NCBI GenBank assembly: GCA_031401035.1
Contig: JANNRA010000063.1
Coordinates: 1 to 64,000, forward strand
DNA from: JANNRA01 sp031401035
GTDB taxonomy: Bacteria > Desulfobacterota > Binatia > HRBIN30 > CADEER01
DNA: 64,000 nt
Direction of reading: 5' to 3'
Shown here piece by piece: positions 48,949 to 58,020 of this stretch. How positions within the stretch are numbered: the stretch's first letter is position 1; each line of letters begins with the position of its first letter. A program made the position numbers and the translations under genes. Under the pieces are notes generated by a model that saw nothing but the letters and a program-made list of their open reading frames with translations, searched no databases and was not told where the DNA came from.

Positions 48949-50445
48949 TCATAGCGAGAGCGTCTCGAGGGTTTGGTACAGTTCGCTCCACTTGGCGAAG
49001 CCAGCCTCCGCGGCCGCGCGGCGGTCCAGCCGTGGCACAATGGTTTCGTGTCGACACATCGCGGCGGCCGCCGCGGGCACACTGGGCTGCACACCGAGCC
49101 CGGCGGCCACCAGCATGGCGCATCCGAGTCCGGTACTCTGCGATTCCACCGCCCGCGCGACGGGGATGCCGGTCAGGTCGGCGACCAACTGCACGAGCAG
49201 GGCGTTGCGCGACATCCCACCACCGGCGATCAGGCGGGTATGTCGCATGCCGAGGACGGACTCGATCTGCGCGAGGTTGGCGCGCGCCGCAAAGGCCACG
49301 CTCTCGAGAAAGGCGCGCACCAGATCGCCCGCGCTGGGGCGCAGCTGGAGCGTTGGAAAGCGGAAGAAGAGACCGCCAGGGATATCGGGACGCAGGGTGG
49401 TGAGATTGAAGACGCGTGGCCCCAGGAAGGTGAATGCTCCGGTGTCGCGATCCGCCGCGGCCATTGCCTCAGCGCGAGCGAATCGATCCACTCCCTCCGG
49501 AACGAGGAGATCGAGGAGCCAGAGGTAGGCGTCGCCGGTGCTGCCGAGATTCGATTCGATCACCCAGCGCTCCGGGGTGACGTGACACCCGGCCCACAAA
49601 TTGCCAGCCGGATCGAGGACGGGTCGATCGACGACCGCCTGGATCGGTGCTGTCGTGCCAAAGATCACCGCCGCATCGCCCGCTTCGACCGCGCCGGCGC
49701 CGAGCAGGGCACACTGCGTGTCGGCGCCGCCGGTGAAGACCGGCGTGCCCTCGCGCAGACCCGTCGCCGCCGCGGCAACGGCATGGACCGCGCCCACATG
49801 CTCCCCAGCCGCGACGATCGCGGGTAACACCGTGCGCGGGATGTCGAAGGTCTCGAGGATCTCCGTCGACCAGTTGCGGGCGCGGAGATCGAACAGCATT
49901 GACTCGGTCGCGTTTGAAGGCTCGGTGCAGGTACGGCCGCTCAGGCGGTACGCCATCCAATCGTTGATCATCAGGACGCAGGCCGCGGCCTCACCGCCCT
50001 GCCTGCGGTGCCACAGATAGCGCGCGAGCGGGAATATGAACGGCGCCGAATGCCCGGTGATCTCGTACAGCCGCTGGGGCCCGAGCGTGCTCAGGACCTC
50101 AAGCCCTTCGGCGAAGGCACGGCTGTCGAGATTCGGACCTGCATAGACCTCGCGTCCGGAGGCGGACAGGAAGACGCAGCCTTCGCGCTGACTGGTCGTT
50201 GCGACGCCGATGATATCGGCCGCGGCGACCCCCGAGGCGGCAATCGCAGCCCGCATGCAGCGCGCCAGGATGTTCCAGAACTCGTCCGGATCAAAGGAAT
50301 ACTCCTTCACCAGGGGGACATCGACGTTGGCATGTACCTCGTAGCGCCAGTTCTCGCTGTGCAGGGCGAGCAGCCCACCGTCGGACCCGAACAGTGTGCA
50401 CTTGGCACCACCCGTACCGGCATCGAGGACGGCGATTGCCTGCAT
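48949..50445 (-). CDS. FGGY-family sugar kinase (LsrK-like)
   Basis: A 498-residue kinase. ATPase-type N-lobe VLDAGTGGAKCTLFGSDG, MINDWMAYRLSG with TEPSNATESMLFDL, GGADTQCALLGAGAV, and the C-terminal RLIAGGGMSRNALLVQLVADLTG. The pattern follows the FGGY family, closest in feel to LsrK (autoinducer-2 kinase) and xylulokinase. The substrate is a sugar or polyol not identified here. It starts eight bases after the dehydrogenase gene; the hydrolase follows 17 bases later. Confidence 0.9.
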   Translation of the reverse strand: MQAIAVLDAGTGGAKCTLFGSDGGLLALHSENWRYEVHANVDVPLVKEYSFDPDEFWNILARCMRAAIAASGVAAADIIGVATTSQREGCVFLSASGREVYAGPNLDSRAFAEGLEVLSTLGPQRLYEITGHSAPFIFPLARYLWHRRQGGEAAACVLMINDWMAYRLSGRTCTEPSNATESMLFDLRARNWSTEILETFDIPRTVLPAIVAAGEHVGAVHAVAAAATGLREGTPVFTGGADTQCALLGAGAVEAGDAAVIFGTTAPIQAVVDRPVLDPAGNLWAGCHVTPERWVIESNLGSTGDAYLWLLDLLVPEGVDRFARAEAMAAADRDTGAFTFLGPRVFNLTTLRPDIPGGLFFRFPTLQLRPSAGDLVRAFLESVAFAARANLAQIESVLGMRHTRLIAGGGMSRNALLVQLVADLTGIPVARAVESQSTGLGCAMLVAAGLGVQPSVPAAAAAMCRHETIVPRLDRRAAAEAGFAKWSELYQTLETLSL

Positions 50446-50452
50446 CCCGGCC

Positions 50453-51454
50453 TCAGCACTGCACGTCGGGATTGGCCAGGTGGACCGGGCGCTCGCCGCG
50501 CAGCCACGCCTCGATGCCGTCGACGATAAGATCGGACTGATGGCGGACGACGTCGCGTGTGGCGCCGCCGAGGTGCGGACTGACGAGGACAGTCGGCAGC
50601 TGGACGTAGCGGTTGGTTGGGCTCACCGGCTCGTCCGCGAATACGTCGAACGCGGCGCCGGCCAGGTGCCCCGACTGCAGCGCTTCGTAGAGGGCGTTGT
50701 CGTCGACGATCGCCGCCCGCGCGAGATTGAGAAAGTACGCGCCGCGCTTCATCGAGTGGATCCGCTGCGCGGTAATCAAGCCGACGCTCTCCGGGGTGTC
50801 GGGGCAATGCAATGTGAAGACATCGGATTGCCGCACGACGTCGTCGAGCCCGGCCGCTTCGGCACCCGCGGCGTGGACGACGTCGGGCGGTACGAACGGG
50901 TCGTACACCAGCACGCGGCTGCCGAAGGCGCGCACCCGCTGCACGACGCAGCGCCCGATGGCTCCGAATCCAACCACCCCCACCGTGACTCCGCCCAGTT
51001 CGAATCCACCGTAGGTGGTGTAGGCAGTCAGATAGTCCTTTGTTCCAGTGAACGTGAGCTGACCGGACTTCAGCTTGGCGTTGACGGTGTACACATTACG
51101 CGCCAGGGCCAACATGAAGGCGAGGGTGAGGTCGGCCACCGCATCGGCGTTCCGTCCAGGCGCGAAGACGACCGGGATCCCGAGGCGCGTGGCGCGTTCG
51201 AGTCCGATGTTGATTGGGTCTCCGCGGCAGCAGCCGATCAGGCGCAGCGGGACGGCGTCAAGGACTTCGTCGTGCACGAGATCCGCTTCGACGATGAGCA
51301 CGTCGGCTCCTACTTCCGTGATGCGGCGTGCGAAGAGGGCGCCGTCGAAGTAGATCGACTGCGTTTCGCGCCAGTCCTCGTGCAGGACTGGCATGTGGCG
51401 TTCCAGGCGGCGCAGGCCGTCGGGGCTGAACGAGGCGGTGACGTAGGCCTTCAC
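50453..51454 (-). CDS. NAD-dependent D-2-hydroxyacid dehydrogenase family protein
   Basis: A 333-residue enzyme. C-terminal-type Rossmann domain VGVVGFGAIGRCVVQRVRAFG with GxGxxG, AFMLALARN, NLARAAIVDDNALYEAL, then FDVFADEPVSPTN and VSPHLGGATRDV (catalytic His). It reduces or oxidises a 2-hydroxyacid, or acts on a related sugar acid. GTG start at 51454 overlaps the TetR stop (GTGA). A CCRGDPINIGLE stretch gives its substrate-side loop. Confidence 0.92.
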   Translation of the reverse strand: MKAYVTASFSPDGLRRLERHMPVLHEDWRETQSIYFDGALFARRITEVGADVLIVEADLVHDEVLDAVPLRLIGCCRGDPINIGLERATRLGIPVVFAPGRNADAVADLTLAFMLALARNVYTVNAKLKSGQLTFTGTKDYLTAYTTYGGFELGGVTVGVVGFGAIGRCVVQRVRAFGSRVLVYDPFVPPDVVHAAGAEAAGLDDVVRQSDVFTLHCPDTPESVGLITAQRIHSMKRGAYFLNLARAAIVDDNALYEALQSGHLAGAAFDVFADEPVSPTNRYVQLPTVLVSPHLGGATRDVVRHQSDLIVDGIEAWLRGERPVHLANPDVQC

Positions 51455-52101
51455 GCTTGATTCTTCTTCTCTGCGCGCATCAGCAGGTGCACCAGGCCGA
51501 CGATGTGGGGGCGCAGTCGCGCGCGCAGCGCCGGGCTGCGCACGCTGCCGCCCAGCAGGCCGGCGAACTGCTGGCTGTCGAGCATGAACAGCAGCATGAC
51601 CGAATGGACGGTAAGCATGAAAATCTGGGCGCTCTGCTCATCGACCGCCTGTCCCAGGTCATAGGTCCAGGCGGTGAAGCGTCGCCAAGCCGGCAACAAG
51701 ATGTCGCGCTCGATGGCATTGGTCGTCTCGGTAGTTTCCAAGAGGCGGCGCACCAGGAGTTTCGGGATGTTTGGTTGATCAGCGAAGAAGTCGAAGAGGC
51801 GCCCCATCGATTCGTCGATGACCTGGCGCCCGGGGCGCGTTACGGTGCTGTCGGGAATGGCGGAGCGCACCAGTTCCACGATGCGGTCATAGATGTTCTC
51901 GAAGACGGCGAAATAGAGGGTTTCCTTGGATTCCCAATGGTAATGCAGGCTTGAGATATTGACACCGGCCGCCGCGGCGATCTCGCGCGTCGAAGCGCCG
52001 TCGAAGCCCTTGGCCGCGAACACCGCCTCGGCGGCCGCGAGGATGCGTGCCTTGGTCGATGCGGGCGCCTCACGGGCCTTCGTCAGGGCCGAGCGTGGCA
52101 C
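51451..52101 (-). CDS. TetR-family transcription regulator
   Basis: A 216-residue protein. N-terminal HTH (KARILAAAEAVFAAKGFDGA, STREIAAAAGVNISSLHYHW) and a helical ligand domain. GTG start at 52101. It is the first gene of the dehydrogenase, FGGY kinase and hydrolase operon, and likely its repressor, with the pathway compound as ligand (inference). The 189-base gap up to 52291 holds the divergent control region; no clear operator palindrome was found. Confidence 0.92.
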   Translation of the reverse strand: MPRSALTKAREAPASTKARILAAAEAVFAAKGFDGASTREIAAAAGVNISSLHYHWESKETLYFAVFENIYDRIVELVRSAIPDSTVTRPGRQVIDESMGRLFDFFADQPNIPKLLVRRLLETTETTNAIERDILLPAWRRFTAWTYDLGQAVDEQSAQIFMLTVHSVMLLFMLDSQQFAGLLGGSVRSPALRARLRPHIVGLVHLLMRAEKKNQA

Positions 52102-52290
52102 GGCAGACCTCGGAGATTCCGCGCTCTAATCATTTGACCGACGGGCCTTACGGGATGCCGCTCCCGAGTGTCAAGCAAGGCCAGGGGGCGTATCGAGCGA
52201 TCGCCGCGCGCGCAAAATTGACATCGCGGGGGCGCGCGGTTAGAGACGCGCGCACGGCACCCGGCGGGCGCCGTCATCAGGAGGTGGAGT

Positions 52291-52515
52291 ATGCACGAGT
52301 GGGAATTGAGCCCGAAAAAAGACGGCGACAAGGACGAGGCGTGGAACGAGGGCGCCGACCCCGCCGAGGGCGACGAGGACGGTGACGAGGACAGCGACGG
52401 CGATAGCGACGAGGACGACGACGAGGATACGGACGAGGACTGGGACGACGATGACGATGACGATGATGACGATGATGACGATGAAGAGAAGGACAAGGAC
52501 GACGAGGAGTGGTAG
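52291..52515 (+). CDS. Small poly-Asp/Glu acidic protein
   Basis: A 74-residue protein. A short N-terminus (MHEWELSPKKDGDKDEAW) is followed by a run of Asp, Glu, Gly and Ser, including an Asp-only stretch near the end, then EEKDKDDEEW. AGGAGG lies 6 bases ahead of the ATG, a strong ribosome site. It has an extreme negative charge and is probably disordered. It could bind metal or mimic nucleic acid, but the composition alone gives no function. DNA here is a GAC/GAT trinucleotide repeat. Confidence 0.7.
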   Translation: MHEWELSPKKDGDKDEAWNEGADPAEGDEDGDEDSDGDSDEDDDEDTDEDWDDDDDDDDDDDDDEEKDKDDEEW

Positions 52516-52546
52516 GCCGGCGCGCCGCGGACGCTAACGGATCGCG

Positions 52547-53005
52547 ATGCCGCGCGGCGGATTTTATGCCATCCACAACTCGACGATCCGCTTCGGGCGC
52601 GATGGGAATTGGTACGCGGACGGAGCGCTGATCGTCAATTCCCGTATCGCCAACCTCTTCTCCCGACACGTCGAGCGCTCGCCGGAGGGCGGGTACCGGC
52701 TGCGCATCGCCGACGAACAGGCTCCCATCGTCGTCGACGACACTCCCTTCGTGGTGACCGGCGTCAGCGTCGTCGTCGACCGGATACGTATCGAGCTCAA
52801 CGACCGCACGGACGAGGATCTCGACCCCGCCACGTTGGCCGTCGGCGTGGACGAGGTACTCTATTGCCGCGTCAAGGGTGGCGCCGAGCCGGCCCGGTTT
52901 CTTCGGGCGGCCTACTACCAGGTCAGCCGGCACATCGTCCCAGCGGAAGACGGAGCGTTCGGCGTCCGCTGTGACGGGCGGGTGTGGACCATTGGGCGCT
53001 GCTGA
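52547..53005 (+). CDS. DUF1285 family protein
   Basis: A 152-residue protein of all-beta pattern. FGRDGNWYADGALIVNSRIANLF and APIVVDDTPFVVTGVSVVV are the signatures of DUF1285, a family of unknown function found in many Proteobacteria. ATG 52547. The next gene starts inside its end, at 52992. Confidence 0.8.
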   Translation: MPRGGFYAIHNSTIRFGRDGNWYADGALIVNSRIANLFSRHVERSPEGGYRLRIADEQAPIVVDDTPFVVTGVSVVVDRIRIELNDRTDEDLDPATLAVGVDEVLYCRVKGGAEPARFLRAAYYQVSRHIVPAEDGAFGVRCDGRVWTIGRC

Positions 53006-53498
53006 AGCCACCGCCGGCCTGCACGTCGTCCTCGTGCACCCCGAGATTCCACCCAACACGGGCAGCATCGCGCGAATGTGCGCGGCGACCGGCGTGGCCT
53101 TGCACCTGGTGCGTCCGCTGGGGTTCTCGCTGGAGGACCGGTATCTGAAGCGCGCCGGACTCGATTATTGGCCGCATGTGGATCTGCATGTGCACGAGTC
53201 GTGGAACGAGGCGCTGGCGAGCGTCGCGCCGCGGACCCTGCTGTGCTTTTCCGCGCGGGCGCGGCACAGCTACGTCGCCGCGCCCTTGGCGTCGACACCG
53301 CGGACCGCTCTGGTCTTCGGAAGCGAGACCGCCGGGCTGCCGGCAGCGCTCCTCGCCGCGCATCCTGAGCAGACCTTTCGCATTCCTATCCTCACCCCCC
53401 ATGTGCGCAGCCTCAATCTGTCGAACGCCGTGTCGATCGTCGTCTATGAGGCCCTGCGTCAGCGCGGGTTGCTCGCATCCGACGTGCCGGCCGGGTAG
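52992..53498 (+). CDS. trmL: tRNA (cytidine/uridine-34-2'-O)-methyltransferase
   Basis: A 168-residue SPOUT methyltransferase. HPEIPPNTGSIARMCAATG at the N-terminus, LEDRYLKRAGLDYW, LVFGSETAGLPAALL and VRSLNLSNAVSIVVYEALRQ form the knotted fold and match TrmL. TTG at 52992 is the best start that leaves the conserved N-terminus intact; CTG 53010 would remove six residues. It methylates the wobble ribose of tRNA-Leu in E. coli. Overlaps DUF1285 by 14 bases. Confidence 0.9.
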   Translation: MGAAEATAGLHVVLVHPEIPPNTGSIARMCAATGVALHLVRPLGFSLEDRYLKRAGLDYWPHVDLHVHESWNEALASVAPRTLLCFSARARHSYVAAPLASTPRTALVFGSETAGLPAALLAAHPEQTFRIPILTPHVRSLNLSNAVSIVVYEALRQRGLLASDVPAG

Positions 53499-53507
53499 AG
53501 TCTCTAC

Positions 53508-53765
53508 ATGTCCGACGCCGACCTCGCTGAAGTGGAGTTTGCACTCGGCTGGTGCGCCCAGTGCGCGCGTCAGGTACTGACCGCCGCGGGCCGCGGCGAC
53601 CACCGCCTCTGTGTCCATTGCGACGGAGCGGTGGCAGAGGCGCTGTCCAGCGTGCTCGGCGACGAGTTGGCGGCCCGTGGTTACGGAGCCATCGAAGACA
53701 CCAGCGGGTGCGGCAGGCCCGACTGCGGCGGTGGACGCTGCGGGACCCGTCCCACGGCAGACTGA
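53508..53765 (+). CDS. Small Cys-rich putative zinc-ribbon protein
   Basis: An 85-residue protein. CAQC (16-19) and CVHC (35-38) form a two-CxxC zinc ribbon pattern; CGRPDCGGGRCG at the end adds three more Cys. No family is recognised. ATG 53508, 9 bases after trmL. It could bind zinc, possibly contact RNA or protein. Confidence 0.65.
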   Translation: MSDADLAEVEFALGWCAQCARQVLTAAGRGDHRLCVHCDGAVAEALSSVLGDELAARGYGAIEDTSGCGRPDCGGGRCGTRPTAD

Positions 53766-53825
53766 CGGCGGCGACGAAAACGACATGGCAGGCGCCGCCC
53801 GCCTGTGAGAGTATCGCGTTTCAGT

Positions 53826-55313
53826 ATGCCCGGTCCCTTTCGCGTCGTGCGAATGATGGTCATTGCGGCCTGGGTTGGGCTGATGATCGCGCTGGTTCGC
53901 TTGCAAGCGGCCGAACCAGCGGCGGTCGAGGTCGCCGCGACGCCGTCCCTCCACCCACCCCAGACGAGCGAGGCAAGCGAGGGGAGCGATTGGAGCGGCC
54001 TGTACATGCAGGGTGCCAAGATCGGTTACGCGCACAGTCGGATCCGCCCGAGCAAGGACGGATTCAGTGTCGAGGAAACCTCGGCCATGCGCCTCACCAT
54101 GCTGGGAGAGGAACAGGCTGTGCGGGCCGTCACCATTGCGGAGACGGATCGGGAGTGGGCGGTGCGCACCTTCGCGGTCACCATCGACAGCGACCTCGGT
54201 CCACTGGCGGTGCGCGGCGAGGTGGTCGCTGATGAGCTGCGCCTGCACATGACGACGGCCGGAGAGACAACCGATCAGACCCTATCGTTGCCAGGACCGA
54301 TCTATGTTCCCAGCGCCGCCAGGGAGCGGCTGCGGTCGCTCGGACTGCGCAACGGCCTGCGGATCGAACTGCCGGTGTTCGACCCCTCGGCGATGCAACC
54401 GACAATGACGACCCTGACGGTCGGCGATCGCGAGATGATCCGGATCGGATCGCGCGACGTCGTGGCGTGGCGGGTCACCGAAGCCATGCGCGGTATCGAG
54501 TCTGTGGTCTGGCTTGACGACGGGGGGCGTATGCTGCGCGAGCAGGGACCGATGGGCCTGGAGGTGCGCCGCGAAAGCGCCGCTGAGGCCGTCAACGCAG
54601 GCTGGAAGGGCGCCCCGGTAGATCTCCTTGGCAGCGTCGCCGTGCAGGTGCGTGGCGTGGTCACTGCGCCGCGTCAGCTGGCTCGACTGGAGGTTCGACT
54701 GAGCGGGCTGGGTGCGGTACTGCCACCGTCAGACGCGCGCCAGCATTTCGATGGCGCGACCCTCACCGTAGCGCGCGAGTCACTGCCCGCCGAGACCTAT
54801 CTTCTTCCGTGTCGGGACGACGCGTGGGCCGGTGAGTTGGTCGCCACGCCGTTCCTGCAGATCGAGCATCCCAGTGTCCAGGCCGCCGCCCGTGCGGCGC
54901 TCGCGGACGCCCGCGACGCCGGCGCTGCGACGCAGCGCTTGCGGCACTGGGTGCGCGCCAATCTGCGCCAGCGGCCGGCGGCGACCATTCCGAACGCCGT
55001 GCAGGTCCTGCAGACCCGGACCGGAGACTGCAACGAGCACGCCGTGCTCTTTGCCGCCCTCGCCCGAGCGGTCGGGCTACCGGCCCGGGTTGTCGCCGGC
55101 GTGGTCTACGTCGACGGCGCTTTCCTCTATCACGCCTGGAACGAAGTCTGGCTCGGCCAGGGGTGGGTGACCGTCGATACGGCCTTCGATCAGATGCCAG
55201 CCGATGCGACCCACATCAAACTGATTGAGGGCGGCCCAGAGGCCCACGCCGATCTCATGTCCCTGGTCGGCACGTTGTCGATCGAGATCCTTCCCGGCAC
55301 GCAGGCGGGCTGA
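53826..55313 (+). CDS. Transglutaminase-like protein with membrane anchor/signal
   Basis: A 495-residue protein. N-terminal hydrophobic segment (about 8-30), a beta-rich middle, and a C-terminal transglutaminase-like (papain fold) domain with the Cys-His-Asp triad: GDCNEHAVLFAALARAVG, YHAWNEVW, VDTAFDQ. The active site is complete, so it may be a protease or crosslinking enzyme in the periplasm. ATG 53826 is chosen; an in-frame GTG at 53805 adds seven residues. Its stop overlaps the next ATG (TGATG at 55311-55315). Confidence 0.88.
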   Translation: MPGPFRVVRMMVIAAWVGLMIALVRLQAAEPAAVEVAATPSLHPPQTSEASEGSDWSGLYMQGAKIGYAHSRIRPSKDGFSVEETSAMRLTMLGEEQAVRAVTIAETDREWAVRTFAVTIDSDLGPLAVRGEVVADELRLHMTTAGETTDQTLSLPGPIYVPSAARERLRSLGLRNGLRIELPVFDPSAMQPTMTTLTVGDREMIRIGSRDVVAWRVTEAMRGIESVVWLDDGGRMLREQGPMGLEVRRESAAEAVNAGWKGAPVDLLGSVAVQVRGVVTAPRQLARLEVRLSGLGAVLPPSDARQHFDGATLTVARESLPAETYLLPCRDDAWAGELVATPFLQIEHPSVQAAARAALADARDAGAATQRLRHWVRANLRQRPAATIPNAVQVLQTRTGDCNEHAVLFAALARAVGLPARVVAGVVYVDGAFLYHAWNEVWLGQGWVTVDTAFDQMPADATHIKLIEGGPEAHADLMSLVGTLSIEILPGTQAG

Positions 55314-55834
55314 TGGCCGACGCGATCCGGTCGCCATCCGTCTCCAGGCAGCTCGCCGGGCCGGCGGCGCGCCCCAAGGGGCATCCCGATCATGCCTTCG
55401 TGATCCCCTTGCTGGCAGTCGGTGAGTACCCCACAGCGGACGATGCTGCCTGGCTCCGCCACGGCGTCGACGTGCGTGGCGTCGTTTCGCTGCAAGATGA
55501 TGTGGATCTGCAGCGCAAGGGATTGTGCGCAGCCACTCTGGCGCAGGCGTTGGCGGCGCACGGAATCGCCTGGCACCGGCACCCGGTTGGCGACGGTGAC
55601 CTGGAGGCCATGGACGGCGCCCTCGATGCCATCGTTCGCTGCCTCGACCGCCACATCGCCGCGGGCGAACGGGTTTACCTGCACTGCAACGCCGGTTTCA
55701 ACCGCGCTCCGACGGTCGCGATCGCCTACCTACACCGACATGCAGGCCTGACCCTCGACGCGGCCTGCGCGACAGTGAAATCTGTCCGCCCGTGCGTCCC
55801 GTACATGCAGCTGCTGCGGTCGCGCTGGAGCTGA
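55313..55834 (+). CDS. Dual-specificity protein phosphatase
   Basis: A 173-residue Cys phosphatase. The P-loop YLHCNAGFNRAPTVA has the HCx5R motif. The general acid Asp lies in GDGDLEAMDG. The remainder (VYL; AYLHRHAGLTLDAACATVK) resembles laforin- or SEX4-like phosphatases, which act on phosphoproteins or phosphoglucan. It is translationally coupled to the transglutaminase-like gene. Confidence 0.9.
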   Translation: MADAIRSPSVSRQLAGPAARPKGHPDHAFVIPLLAVGEYPTADDAAWLRHGVDVRGVVSLQDDVDLQRKGLCAATLAQALAAHGIAWHRHPVGDGDLEAMDGALDAIVRCLDRHIAAGERVYLHCNAGFNRAPTVAIAYLHRHAGLTLDAACATVKSVRPCVPYMQLLRSRWS

Positions 55835-55921
55835 CGATCTCGATCGCCGGTGCGGCGGTGCCAGTTCGGTCGGCTGATCGCTGCGCACGTCGTCGCTCAT
55901 GCCGAGTAACCCGCGGCGCGG

Positions 55922-57832
55922 TCAGGCGCGGGCTGCGAGCGGACCCGCGATGGGCACGTGAATGCGGAATGTCGCGCCGCGACCAGGTGCGCTACTCACC
56001 TCGATCTCGGCCCCGAGCACGGTGGCCAGACGCTTGACGATATAGAGGCCGAGACCGACCCCGCCGGGAGAACCCTCGCCATCGGGAGCCTGCCGGAACA
56101 TCTCGAAGATCTCCGAGAGGTGCTCGGACTTGATACCGACACCAGAGTCCTGGACGACGAAGGTGAGTTGGGTGTCCGAGCGCGTCGATACCGACACGGT
56201 CACCATGCCGTGGTGGGTGAACTTCAGGGCGTTGTGCACCAGGTTGCGGAGCAGGATCGCGAGCTTGCTCGGATCGGTGCGGATGGGTGGCAGCCCCGAG
56301 GTGACACGCCAGTTGAGCTCGACGGCGGACTTCCGCCACGCCTGCGGAATCTGCACCTGCAGTTGCTCGAAGAGCGCAGCGATTGAGATATCACGCAGAT
56401 CGACCGTCATCAGGCCGCGCTCGAGCCGACTCATGTCGAGCGTCGCCTGGATGAGCTCGAGCAGCTGCAATGCCTGGTGGCGGACCGTTGCCAGCGTCTC
56501 GAGGTGATCCTCGGCCAGGTCGCCGAAGGCACCCTCGAGCTGGAGATCCGTGTATCCGATGATCACGTTCAGCGGCGTGCGTAGCTCGTGCGACATCGTC
56601 GCCATGAACTCTTCCTTGAGCTGGTTGGCAGATTGCAGGTCCGCAATCAGATTTGCGTGGTCCAGGGCAGCGGCAGCGTGCACCCCGATGCCGGCGAGAA
56701 TGCGCGAGTCCCGATTGCCAAACCCCGGCTGGCGGTCGCCGCGTGCCGCGAAGAGCAGGCCGCGCAACTGATCGCCCCGCTGCAGCCGAACGCCGAGCAG
56801 CCCGGTCGCTTTCCACCGTTGCAACAGGCTGCGCAGCATCGGCTCGCGTACACTGGCGGGCGCCAGCAGCACGACTGTGCCGGCCGTAGCGGGGCCAAGC
56901 GTCGGCACGGTGTCGGGCCGCACCTCGACCTGACGAAGGTCTGTGGCGCCAAGGGCATGCGGTCCCTGAATGGCCCCCACCCGAAAGGTCTCGCTGGCTT
57001 CGTCCCAGAGCAGCAGCACGGCGCCCACAGCGCGTAGCTGCGACGCGGCACCGCGGACGATCTGGTCGGCGATGGCTGCTGGTTCGAGGGCCGCCGTGAC
57101 GCCGTGCGCCACCTCGAGGACGGCGCTTGCCACCTCGGTGGTCTCGCGCACCGCGGCGTTCTCCTCCTCGAGGCGCTGGCTTGCATCGCGCAGCTGCTGC
57201 CGCTCGCCACCGACCTGCAGTGCGGCGAGCTGAGCGTTGCGGCGCAACGCGGCGGCGGCGCCGGTGGTGACCAGTAGCAGGAGCAGGGCCGTAACCGGGG
57301 CCGCCTGTAGCAGGGCGTCGGGCTCGGTGGAGAGGAGACGGAGCAGCATGGCGGCCGTAACCCCAATCGCGGTCAGGGGGATCAGCAACGCACGCTGCGA
57401 CGGCAGGAAAGCGACAAAGAGCACGGGGGCGGTGAGCAAGAGGGGGAGTACTGACTCCGGCAGGAGACCCGGGGACAGGAGGAGAAAGACCCCACTGGCG
57501 AGTGGCAGGGCGATCAGCTCCGGGAGGCGGAGCTGGGTCGCCAGGGGGACCAGCACCGGCCCGACGATGAGCGCCGCGGCCGCCAACAACGCGCCGGCGG
57601 CGGCCAGCAGGGCAGGGGCGCCGGCGTCGAACGAGAGCGAGAGTTCGACCTGGGAGGCGGCGGCGATTGCCGCGACGATGATCAGGACGACCGGCACCGC
57701 CCCGAGTCCGCGGCGCCGTGCTGCCGGCGCCGGGAGCGCCGCCGCCCGCAAGACGCCGGCTTCGCGGTCGGCCGACGGGGTCTGTCCCTGCAGCGTTCCC
57801 GAGCGCCGCGAAATCTTGCTGACCACCGCCAT
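55922..57832 (-). CDS. Membrane histidine kinase with GAF domain
   Basis: A 636-residue sensor kinase. The N-terminal about 40-205 residues hold several membrane segments, followed by a coiled coil (about 210-240), a GAF domain (about 245-395), HisKA (MATMSHELRTPLNVIIGY, His near 415) and HATPase (LVHNALKFTHHG; GVGLGLYIVKRLATV). No receiver domain is attached, so it needs a separate response regulator, not seen nearby. ATG 57832. It is divergent from the pyr operon by 299 bases. Confidence 0.92.
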   Translation of the reverse strand: MAVVSKISRRSGTLQGQTPSADREAGVLRAAALPAPAARRRGLGAVPVVLIIVAAIAAASQVELSLSFDAGAPALLAAAGALLAAAALIVGPVLVPLATQLRLPELIALPLASGVFLLLSPGLLPESVLPLLLTAPVLFVAFLPSQRALLIPLTAIGVTAAMLLRLLSTEPDALLQAAPVTALLLLLVTTGAAAALRRNAQLAALQVGGERQQLRDASQRLEEENAAVRETTEVASAVLEVAHGVTAALEPAAIADQIVRGAASQLRAVGAVLLLWDEASETFRVGAIQGPHALGATDLRQVEVRPDTVPTLGPATAGTVVLLAPASVREPMLRSLLQRWKATGLLGVRLQRGDQLRGLLFAARGDRQPGFGNRDSRILAGIGVHAAAALDHANLIADLQSANQLKEEFMATMSHELRTPLNVIIGYTDLQLEGAFGDLAEDHLETLATVRHQALQLLELIQATLDMSRLERGLMTVDLRDISIAALFEQLQVQIPQAWRKSAVELNWRVTSGLPPIRTDPSKLAILLRNLVHNALKFTHHGMVTVSVSTRSDTQLTFVVQDSGVGIKSEHLSEIFEMFRQAPDGEGSPGGVGLGLYIVKRLATVLGAEIEVSSAPGRGATFRIHVPIAGPLAARA

Positions 57833-58020
57833 GCGGGAGGAATCCTGTGCCAGGAGCGTGCCATGCGAGACGACGGACGGCGCGGCGCGATTCCCCCAGC
57901 CCGGCCCGGCCGCCGCCGCCGGATTGTTGACGCCGTGTGGTGCCGCATGCGTGATGAGGGCGCATCGTGGCGGTGGCCGCCGCGTTGACTCCTGCGACCT
58001 GCCCAGCTACGAACGCTCAG

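Noticed and set aside
52083..52496. Poly-serine open frame on the minus strand
   Set aside because: It is the complement of the Asp codon repeat; GAC/GAT read backwards gives Ser/Val-type codons. There is no ribosome site.
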